NCBI GenBank assembly: GCA_947462175.1
Contig: CANHOE010000027.1
Span: 1-13,821 of the forward strand
DNA length: 13,821 nucleotides
Direction: 5' to 3'
Origin: Burkholderiales bacterium
GTDB lineage: Bacteria > Pseudomonadota > Gammaproteobacteria > Burkholderiales > Burkholderiaceae_C
Below, piece by piece: positions 1-8,500 of this stretch. A program made the position numbers and the translations under genes. The notes beneath the pieces are model-generated. The model had not been told where the DNA came from. It was given only the letters and a program-made list of their open reading frames with translations, and searched no databases. How positions within the stretch are numbered: the first letter of the stretch is position 1; every line of letters begins with the position of its first letter.

Positions 1-132
1 CCGGTCATCATGTGCACGAGCAAGAACCAGGAAACCGACAAGGTCTGGGGCATCCGCCAGGGGGCTCGTGATTACATCGTCAAGCCAGTGAATGCCGAGG
101 AGTTGACGGCAAAGATTCGTGCATTCGGCTGA
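1..132 (+). CDS. pilH: PilH-type response regulator, C-terminal fragment
   Basis: This is the last 43 residues of a CheY-like receiver; the 5' part lies outside the window. It reads from PVIMCTSKNQETDKVWGIRQ through GARDYIVKP to a TGA at 130-132. The run QETDKVWGxRQGARDY is characteristic of PilH of the type IV pilus chemosensory system. T6 of the fragment fits the conserved receiver Thr/Ser at the end of beta-4, and K28 in the VKP motif is the conserved receiver lysine. The phosphoacceptor Asp is not in the window. In P. aeruginosa PilH receives phosphate from ChpA and favours pilus retraction, antagonising or balancing PilG. PilI follows after 87 bases. It could in principle be PilG, but the QETDKVWG motif and the position directly before pilI favour PilH. 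Confidence 0.88.
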   Translation, partial: PVIMCTSKNQETDKVWGIRQGARDYIVKPVNAEELTAKIRAFG

Positions 133-163
133 AGGCGGTGTCGTGATTCGGCTGTTTGATCTA

Positions 164-185
164 CCGGCGACTGTGCTGTCGCCGG
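164..185 (+). other. Perfect inverted repeat between pilH and pilI
   Basis: CCGGCGAC (164-171) and GTCGCCGG (178-185) are perfect reverse complements, separated by the six bases TGTGCT. This would form a GC-rich 8-bp hairpin in RNA. No T-run follows (the next bases are CCTGAAACCCC), so it does not look like an intrinsic terminator. It lies 34 bases before the pilI ATG and could stabilise or process the pilGH message, but that is inference. Confidence 0.5.
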
Positions 186-219
186 CCTGAAACCCCGCGA
201 CGATTCAAACCCACCTCCA

Positions 220-744
220 ATGGCCGACAAGGAAGCACTGCGCGCTCTGCAAAATCGCTTGGCACAGCGACTGCAAGAGGCGCGCTCGACGGTGCGCGGC
301 CGAGCCTGGCTGGCGGTCGAATGTGGCGGGCGCGGTTTTCTGTTCCCGCTTCAGGAGGCCGGTGAAATATTTTCGATGTCGCCGATTGCAGAGGTCTCGC
401 ATGCGCAGCCCTGGTTCCTTGGCGTGGCCAACCTGCGCGGTCAGTTGCACGGCGTGATCAGCCTGGCCGGTTTCCTGGGCATCGCATCCCTTGCCGAGGG
501 CCGCGATCAGGCCATGCTGGTGGGCTTCAACGCATCACTCGACGTCAATGCAGCGCTGCTGGTGGATCGCTTGGCAGGGTTGCGTGGCGAAGACCAGTTG
601 TCGGTCGAGCTGGATGCGCTGCCGGCGGCTGCGGCGCCATCGTTCGCAGGTCCTCGCTGGTTCGATGCCGAGGGTCGAGCGTGGCAGGAAATCAGTCTCT
701 CCCGCCTGGTCAGGCACCCGGCCTTCCTGAAGATCGTTCGATGA
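220..744 (+). CDS. pilI: PilI, CheW-like adaptor of the pilus chemosensory system
   Basis: This 174-residue CheW-fold protein should couple the receptor PilJ to the kinase ChpA in a cytoplasmic array at the inner membrane. Evidence: an N-terminal helix (about 1-25); a beta-rich CheW core beginning with FLFPLQEAGEIF (40-51); the family signature GVANLRGQLHGVISLAGFLG (68-87) with the NLRG turn; and the C-terminal segment WQEISLSRLVRHPAFLKI typical of PilI. The length matches PilI (about 170-180 residues). ATG 220 is chosen because the frame closes upstream at TGA 157-159 and no other ATG is available. The Shine-Dalgarno sequence is poor (ACCTCCA precedes the start), so translation may be weak or structure-dependent. 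The stop TGA overlaps an ATG (ATGA, 741-744) that opens a 23-codon mini-ORF. Position between pilH and pilJ supports the call. Confidence 0.92.
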   Translation: MADKEALRALQNRLAQRLQEARSTVRGRAWLAVECGGRGFLFPLQEAGEIFSMSPIAEVSHAQPWFLGVANLRGQLHGVISLAGFLGIASLAEGRDQAMLVGFNASLDVNAALLVDRLAGLRGEDQLSVELDALPAAAAPSFAGPRWFDAEGRAWQEISLSRLVRHPAFLKIVR

Positions 745-812
745 AGCTGGCGATCGGCACCGTGGCGCGCAGACGTAACGGATTCAACGAACTGATGGCA
801 AGAAGGCCTTGA
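741..812 (+). other. 23-codon mini-ORF bridging the pilI stop and the upstream end of pilJ
   Basis: An ATG at 741-743 overlaps the pilI stop (ATGA) and opens a frame reading MKLAIGTVARRRNGFNELMA and three more residues to a TGA at 810-812. That stop overlaps a TTG (809-811) that begins the open pilJ frame. No Shine-Dalgarno sequence of its own was needed if ribosomes reinitiate from pilI. I do not recognise the peptide. It may be chance, a coupling leader, or a relic of an older 5' end of pilJ. Confidence 0.25.
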
Positions 813-865
813 TATCGGTGGGTGGAGCAGTTCATCCATCACCAAAATCGCTGAGCGAGGGTTCC

Positions 866-2455
866 ATGGCTTTCCTGGAAAAACCGAAGAAATCCGAGCC
901 GGGTCGCGAACGTGAAGCGTCCGACCCCCGATGCGCCGACGCGCAGGCAGCCGCGTCGATGGAGGGCAATCACATGGTAGGCAAGCGGTCGCCACTGGAG
1001 GTCAACATGGACATGGAACGCACCGTGGTACTTGAGGGCATAGGCGGTCGCGGCGTTCGCGAATTCGACCCATCCATCATTTCCGAATCCGCCCCTTCGG
1101 GCCTGGCCGACTTTGCCGAATCACGGTCACAACCGGTGCCAGCCGCTGCGGTCGGCAGCGCGTCCGGTGTCCCGCTGATCGCGAACCGACCCGTCGAGCA
1201 GCAGCAGAAGTGGCTCAGTGCGCTGACCTGGATCGGCATGCTCGGTGTCCTGGCGGTCGTCGTGCTGTCTTTCGCGTCGGGCGAGAGTTCGCCGTCGCAT
1301 CAAGGTGTCGCTGGGCTGTTGCTGTTGGCCGCGTTGGCGATGTTTGCCGGAATCTTCGGGCAGCGCAAACTGTTCGCCGCCGGGCAGGCGCAGGGTGCGC
1401 AGCAGATGGAGCAGCAGCGTCTCGACGCCGAACGTCTGCAAGGCGAGGCCAAGCGGGTCAATGATGCCAATCAGGCTGCCATTCTGCGTCTGATGAACGA
1501 GTTGCAAAGCGTTGCCGAAGGCGATCTGACGCAGCAGGCCACGGTCACCGAAGACATCACCGGCGCCATCGCCGACTCGGTGAACTACACAGTCGAAGAG
1601 CTGCGAACGCTGGTGGCTCAGGTGCAGGGCACGGTGAGTCGTGTGACCGAGACCACTCAACTGGTCGACGCCACGTCAACCGAACTGATGGCTGCGTCCA
1701 GCGAGCAACTGCGCGAGATTCGAGACACCGGTGAGTCAGTGTTGCAGATGGCTGGTCGCATCAACGAGGTGTCGGCGCAGGCGCAGCAGACCGCGCAGGT
1801 TGCCCGCCAGTCGCTGACAGCCACCGAATCAGGTCTGAAAGCGGTGCAAGACACCATCGGCGGCATGAATACCATCCGTGACCAGATCCAGGAAACCTCC
1901 AAGCGCATCAAGCGACTCGGTGAGTCGTCGCAGGAGATCGGCGAGATCACCGAACTGATTTCGGACATCACCGAGCAGACCAACGTGCTGGCGCTGAACG
2001 CCGCCATCCAGGCTGCGTCGGCGGGCGAAGCCGGGCGAGGTTTCTCGGTGGTGGCAGAAGAGGTACAGCGACTGGCCGAACGCTCTGCCGACGCCACACG
2101 GCAGATTGCCGCGCTGGTCAAGGCGATTCAGACCGACACCTTGGACGCCGTGGCCGCCATGGAGCGCTCGACCCAAGGTGTGGTCGAAGGGACCCGACTC
2201 ACCGATGCCGCAGGCAATGCGCTCAATGACATCGACCGGGTGTCGCACCAGCTGTCCGATCTGATCACCGACATTTCCAGTCGTGCGCTTGGCGAAGCGC
2301 AGTCGGCCAATGTGGTGGCAGCCAACATCCAGCACATCTTTGCCGTGACGGAGCAGACCGGCGAGGGCACCCGCTCGACGGCACAGATGGTGCGCGAGCT
2401 GTCGCACACCGCCGATGAACTGAAGCAGTCGGTGGCGCGGTTCAAGATCGTCTGA
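866..2455 (+). CDS. pilJ: PilJ-type methyl-accepting chemotaxis protein without periplasmic domain
   Basis: Receptor of the pilus chemosensory array; 529 residues from this start. Order: an Ala/Glu-rich N-terminal tail (1-110); membrane helix 1 (about 117-138); a loop of about ten residues (ASGESSPSHQ); membrane helix 2 (about 148-165); a HAMP-like segment (about 200-250, NELQSVAEGDLTQQ); then a coiled-coil signalling domain. The hairpin tip is ISDITEQTNVLALNAAIQAA (365-384) followed by GEAGRGFSVVAEEVQRLAER. The AIQAASAGEAGRGF form is typical of PilJ. P. aeruginosa PilJ is about 680 residues with a large periplasmic region; here none fits. The start is uncertain: ATG 866 has GAGG at 857-860, five bases upstream; ATG 974 has GGAGGG at 961-966, spacing 7 (493 residues); TTG 809 would give 548. 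No C-terminal CheR-tethering pentapeptide is seen. Confidence 0.88.
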   Translation: MAFLEKPKKSEPGREREASDPRCADAQAAASMEGNHMVGKRSPLEVNMDMERTVVLEGIGGRGVREFDPSIISESAPSGLADFAESRSQPVPAAAVGSASGVPLIANRPVEQQQKWLSALTWIGMLGVLAVVVLSFASGESSPSHQGVAGLLLLAALAMFAGIFGQRKLFAAGQAQGAQQMEQQRLDAERLQGEAKRVNDANQAAILRLMNELQSVAEGDLTQQATVTEDITGAIADSVNYTVEELRTLVAQVQGTVSRVTETTQLVDATSTELMAASSEQLREIRDTGESVLQMAGRINEVSAQAQQTAQVARQSLTATESGLKAVQDTIGGMNTIRDQIQETSKRIKRLGESSQEIGEITELISDITEQTNVLALNAAIQAASAGEAGRGFSVVAEEVQRLAERSADATRQIAALVKAIQTDTLDAVAAMERSTQGVVEGTRLTDAAGNALNDIDRVSHQLSDLITDISSRALGEAQSANVVAANIQHIFAVTEQTGEGTRSTAQMVRELSHTADELKQSVARFKIV

Positions 2456-2501
2456 ACGCCTTCAAGTTCGCCACGCTGACTCACCAGGAACAAGGCATCG
2501 C

Positions 2502-5500
2502 ATGGACGGCTTGCGCAATCCTCAATCGGTGGATGGTCTGAGCGATCTGAGTGCCCTGTCCTGGGTGCAGGAAGAGCTCCGGCGCTCACTCGAACTGGCG
2601 CTGAAGTCACTGCGACGCCATCTGAAAGAATCTGAAACCACCTTCGACGCCGATGTCGACGTGGTCGACCCCGCTGTGTTGAACAGCGCACGACAGCACC
2701 TGCATCAAGGCGTTGGTGCGATGGAACTGGTGGCGCTGCAAGCAGGGGCCAGCCTGTTGCGCGCCTGCGAGGCGAGCGTCCAGCGATTCATCACCAAGCC
2801 ACGATCGATAGACGCCCAAGGCGTCGCTGCCATCGAGGCCGCGTGCTTTGCGCTGATGGATTACGTGGCCCGTTTGCTGGCTGGCAAGAGCGTGTCGTCC
2901 TTGGCGATGTTCCCGCAGTACCGCGCGGTTCAGGAAATCGCCGGTGCCGACCGCATTCACCCGGCCGATCTGTGGTTCCATGACTGGCAGTGGCTGCCGC
3001 TGCCATCGGATGATCGCGCTGTCGCCTGCCAGCCCGACGCTGCCACCCGCTCTGCGATCGAGGGGCGGATGCTCTCGATCATGCGCGTGCCGACTCCGGC
3101 TGCTGCGCAGCGCATGAGCCACATCTTCGCTGGCCTGGGCGCCGGCACCGACGACCCGGAAGCTGCCACTTTGTGGAAGCTGGCGGCGGCGATGTTTGAA
3201 GCGCAGGCCGCCGGCCTGCTGTCGCCCGACGTGTTCAGCAAGCGCGTCGCCTCGCGGCTGCTGGCGCAACTGCGGATCCTCGAGCGAGGCGGCAGCGAGA
3301 TTTCCGAGCCCTTGGCCCGTGACCTTTTGTTTTTCTGCGCACAAGCCGACTCACCGGGTGACGGCCGCAGGGCGCCGCGTCTGGCCGCTGTGCGTCAGGC
3401 CTACGACCTGGTGCATCACTTGGCAGGCGATTACCACAGCAGCGCACTGGGCCGCTTCGATCCTGCGCTGATCGCGCAGGCCAGCAAGCGAGTGGCCGCT
3501 GCGAAGGAATCCTGGTCCGGTGTGGCCGGTGGCGAACTGCACCGAATCAATGGCCTGACCGAGCAGTTCGCGCTCGCGGGCGAGTCCCTGAAGCGTTTGT
3601 TCCCGTCCGGCGATTTGCTCGCTGAGGAACTGCGCGCTGCTGCAACCCTGACCCAGCAAACAGCCGCAGCACCGTCCACCGCGCTGGCCATGGAAGCTGC
3701 CACCAGCCTGCTCTACGTCGAGGCCTGCCTCGAAGATGCCGAGTTCGATCACCCCGAACTGGCGGCCCGCATCCAGCGTCTATCTCAGCGCATGGGCAGC
3801 GTCCGTCAGGGCGCGGTGCCGCAGCCACTTGAGGGCTGGATGGAGGAGCTCTACCGGCGGATGTCCGATCGGCAGACCATGGGCAGCGTGGTGCAGGAAC
3901 TGCGCACGACGCTGTCGGACGCCGAGAAGCAGATTGACCAGTTCTTCCGAAATCCCGCAGATCCGACAGTGCTGATTCCTGTGCCGAATCACCTGTCAGC
4001 GATGCGTGGCGTGCTGTCCGTGCTGGGCATGGATCACGCCGCCAGCGCACTGCTGAGAATGCGCGACGAGGTCGATGGGCTCAGCTCGACCGAAGTCGAT
4101 CTTTCTCGAGTCGGACAGGCCGGCGTCTTTGACCGCCTGGCCGGCAACCTTGGTGCGCTCGGCTTCCTGATCGACATGCTCAGCGTGCAGCCCGCACTGG
4201 CGAAGTCGCTGTTCACCTACGACCCTGAGGCCGGCACCTTGTCACCAGTGATGGGCCGCAGTGACCGCTCATCCGTCACGCCGGGTGAGCCTTCACCCGT
4301 GGCAGCTGAGCCGCGGCTGATCGAACAGGCGCAGATGCTGGCGTTCAACGCCGCTCGCGAAGACGTGTCGATCGACGCTGTCGCGCGTGATCTGGAGCGC
4401 TTGTCGCAGGAGGCGACGGCCGCTGATCAGACGGCGCTGGCAGCGACCGTCAACAAGGCTCGGATCGCACTCGAGGCGGCAGGCGACGCCGATGCGATCA
4501 ATGCTGCGCGCGATCAGCTCTCGGAGGCCCTTGCCGATTTCGTGCATTCGTCGTCGGAGCCGACCAGCCCCGATCTGACCGTAACCGCTGCACGAGAAGT
4601 TGGCGCTGACGATGCAACCGACGACGACGAGATGCGCGAGGTGTTCCTCGAAGAGGCCCGCGAGGTGATCGACACCGCGCGAGGCGCATGTGCCGGACTG
4701 GCCACCGCGCCCGATGACCTGCAGCGCCTGACCATCCTGCGCCGTGCTTTCCACACTTTGAAGGGCAGCGCCCGGATGGTCGGCTTGACCGAGTTCGGCG
4801 AAGCCGCCTGGGTCTGCGAGCAGCTCTACAACACTCGATTGTCCGAGCAACGCAACGCCGATGAGCCGCTGCTGAGATACACCTCCGAGGCGCTCGGGCA
4901 GTTTGCCCATTGGATCGACGAGATTGCTGCGGTCCGACCGGTGACGCACAGCGCCGCGCAGATGGCGCAGGCCGCGAAGCGGCTGGATACCGAGTCGACG
5001 CCTGCGCCCGACATGGCAGCCGCCGCTCTGCCCATGCTCACGGAGAGCCAGCCGCTGGCGACGGCGGAAGCGGCGAACATCGACGCGTTGCCCACCGACC
5101 TCGACATGGCGCCAGCACTCGACCCGCGCGCAGATGACACGCTGGCTTTCCATGTGGATGCTATGGTCGATCTGGACCTCAACGTGCCTGCGGCTGAGGC
5201 ACCTGCACAGTGGGGCGAAGCCGTTGACCTCCATGCCAATGCGATGTTCGAGCCATTCGACCCGCAGGCGACGATGCCGCTGGCGCACGGTTCGATGGAT
5301 CGCGAATGGTCAGACGACCTGCCGAGCGACCCGCTGGCCGCCACTGAACTCGGGGCCAGCCCGTCCCCGGACTTCGAATTGCTCAGCCTCGAACTCGATC
5401 CCCTGCCGCTGGAGAGTGACATCGCGGCGCAGATCGACGCGGGTTCTCAGACAGATTTCGACCTCCAGTTTGGCGACGAAGCCACTGTGGCGGTGGCACA

Positions 5501-8500
5501 GCCAGTGCCCGAACCTGCACCGGTACCCGCGTCTGAAGCAGAAGCTGACGGCGATGCGGCGCCCACCTTGTCGCTTGCGGCGGATGACGACGAGACGAAG
5601 GTCATCGGCTCCTTGCGCATCGGCATCCCGCTGTTCAACATCTATCTCAACGAGGCCGACGAACTCTCGCGCCGCCTGTGCACCGAGTTGTCGGAATGGT
5701 CTATGGAGCTGGCACTGCCGATCAGCGACAGTGCAGTGGCATTGGCCCATTCGCTCGCTGGCAGTTCGGCCACAGTTGGCTTTGCCGACCTGTCGAATCT
5801 CGCACGCACGCTGGAACACGCCTTGGCGCGCAGCGCTGCCATCGGTGCCGGCACGACCGAAGAAGGCGCCTTGTTCACCGACGCCGCCGAAGAGATCCGT
5901 CACCTGCTGCACCAGTTTGCTGCCGGCTTCCTCAAGCAGCCGTCCGAGGCCCTGCTGGCGCGCTTGGCCGATCACGAACTGAGCTCTGCCAAACGCCTGG
6001 AGACCGCGACCTCGGAACTCGACGCAGAAGCCCTGCTCGACAGCGAAGACGCACCGCTCGGCGCTGCCATCGACCTCCATTTCGACTTGGGCGACACGTC
6101 GGCACCCCATGCGCTCGATGCCGTCGAAGCGCCCGACGGCGACGCACCGCTCACGGAGGCGTCGCCGTCGGCCGTGCACGCAGATGCAGAAGTCGACGAA
6201 AGAGGGCCGGCCCCCGAGTTCACGACCGAAACCGAAATGCAGCGACTGGACCCGCTCGGCTTCGCTGTACTGAAGCCGCTGTCTGAGTCTCCTGTGGCCG
6301 AGCTCGAACTCGATCGGCTGCGTGTTTTGCCCAGCGAGCCTTCGCAGCACTTCGACGATGAGGAAGACATCGATGTCGGCGATGCGATCGATGCTGAGCT
6401 GTTTCCAATCTTCGAGGAAGAAGCCGAGGAATTGCTCGGCCAACTCGCCACTCGCCTCCAGGAGTGGGTGCGTCATCCCGAAGATCCTCAGGCCCCTGCC
6501 GGTGCGATGCGCACCCTGCACACCCTCAAAGGTGGCGCACGTCTGGCAGGCGCGATGCGCCTGGGCGAGCTGGTGCACCGTCTCGAAAGCCGGATCGAGA
6601 ACCTGACCGCGTTGGCTGCCGATGCCGCCGCACCGGTACATCAGATCGAACCGCTGCTGGGTCGCTGCGATGCGCTGCGCCAGGCGTTCGAAACCGTGCA
6701 GAAAGCCGTAGCAGCGGGAGACGGTGTTCCGCCCGAGGACGATGATGGCGGGGCTGCTCCAACGCCGGTGCGTGCCGAAGCCGTGCCTACGGCAAATACG
6801 CCACCCGACTCGGCTGCCGCCGAGTCCCAGCCAATCAACATGCCGCCCAATGTGGCGCCAGCCGATCACACAACCTCCGACGTCAGTTCGGCGCTGGTGC
6901 CGGTGCCGCCTGCGGAGGCTGTTGCCGATGACATCGATTGGTCGCGCTTCGATGGCATCGAAGCACCGGAGCTGCCGCGCGCAACCGCAGCATCGAACGC
7001 AACGTCGGCCGTTCGGGTGCGTGCGCCCTTGCTCGACCGCCTGGTCAACCAGGCTGGTGAGGTCAGCATCACCCGCTCGCGCATCGCAAGCGATGTTGAT
7101 CAGATCAAGGAATCGCTGTCCGACCTCACCGAGAACCTGGAGCGTCTGCGCAGCCAGCTGCGCGACATCGAGCTGCAGGCCGAAACGCAGATCAGTTCTC
7201 GGATGGAAGCTGCCAAGCTGGCGGCGGTGGCCTTCGACCCGCTGGAATTCGACCGTTTCACCCGTTTCCAGGAACTGACGCGGATGATGGCCGAGTCGGT
7301 GAACGATGTGGCCACGGTGCAGCGCACCCTGCAGCAGACCTTGCAGGGCACCGAGGACGACCTCGCGGCGCAAGCCCGTCTGACGCGCGAGCTCCAAGAC
7401 GACCTGCTGCGTACACGCATGGTGGAGTTTGAGGGCCTGTCCGATCGCCTGTATCGCGTGGTGCGGCAGGCGGCCAAGGAAACCGGCAAACAGGTGCGCC
7501 TCGATATCGTCGGTGGCTCGATCGAAATCGACCGAGGCGTGCTCGACCGCATGACCAGCGCCTTCGAACATCTGGTTCGCAACAGCGTCACGCACGGCAT
7601 CGAGTTGCCAACGGCGCGCACCGCGGCGGGCAAGGACGCTACGGGTGCCATCGTCATCGCGGTCACCCAGGATGGCAACGAAGTCGGTGTTGATGTGCGT
7701 GACGACGGTGCCGGGTTGGACCTGAACCGCATCCGCGACAAGGCACTGGCCAACGGGCTGATCGCAGCCGACGCTGCACTCTCCGACGACCAGCTCGCCA
7801 ATCTGATCTTTACCCCAGGCTTCTCCACCGCAGAGAAGGTGACCGAATTGTCGGGTCGCGGTGTCGGCATGGACGTGGTGCGCTCCGAGGTCCAGGCGAT
7901 CGGCGGTCGCATCGAAACGTCAACCTCGCTGGGGCAGGGCACCAGTTTCAAGCTGGTGCTGCCGCTGACCACTGCTGTCACCCAGGTGGTGATGGTGCGC
8001 TGCGGTGAACTGACGGTCGGTGTGCCCTCGACGCTGGTGGCCGCGGTGCGCCGACTGCCGTCTGCCGAGGTCCAGCAGGCGTACCAGAGCGGTACCTGCG
8101 TGGTCGATGGCGACGCACTGCCTTTCTACTGGCTCGGGGCCTTGTTGCAGACGAGCGCCTGCAGCGCAACGCCGCCGGAGCGCAGTGGCCAGTTGCTGGT
8201 AGTTCGCAGCGCATCGCAGCGCGTCGTGATCCATGTTGATGACGTGGTTGGCAACCAGGAAGTGGTCGTCAAGAACCTCGGTCCGCAACTCTCGCGCATG
8301 CCCGGCCTGGCCGGCATGACCTTGCAGGCCTCGGGCAGCGTCTCGCTGATCTACAACCCCGTGGCTCTCGCCACCCTGTACGGCGCTGCCGCGCGGATCG
8401 CGACGCTGGCTGCGCTTCAATCGCGTGGCTCCGGCAGGGTTGAAGTGGCCGAAGCCCACAACAGCGCTGCGCCGCTCGCGCCTCTGGTGCTGGTGGTCGA

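Noticed and set aside
143..190. GTG-started 15-codon ORF between pilH and pilI
   Set aside because: It has no ribosome site, overlaps the hairpin, and ends before the pilI start without coupling.
809..814. TTGATA as a -35 box for a pilJ promoter
   Set aside because: It matches the consensus at five of six positions, but no convincing -10 lies 16-18 bases downstream.
4293..5288. 331-codon open frame on the - strand inside chpA
   Set aside because: Antisense to the H751 Hpt region; it has no recognisable motif and is a composition effect.
5310..7595. 761-codon open frame on the - strand inside chpA
   Set aside because: It lies opposite recognisable Hpt and kinase coding sequence. Its length comes from high GC and the acidic Ala-rich linkers, and its translation is His/Arg/Gly-rich with no domain.
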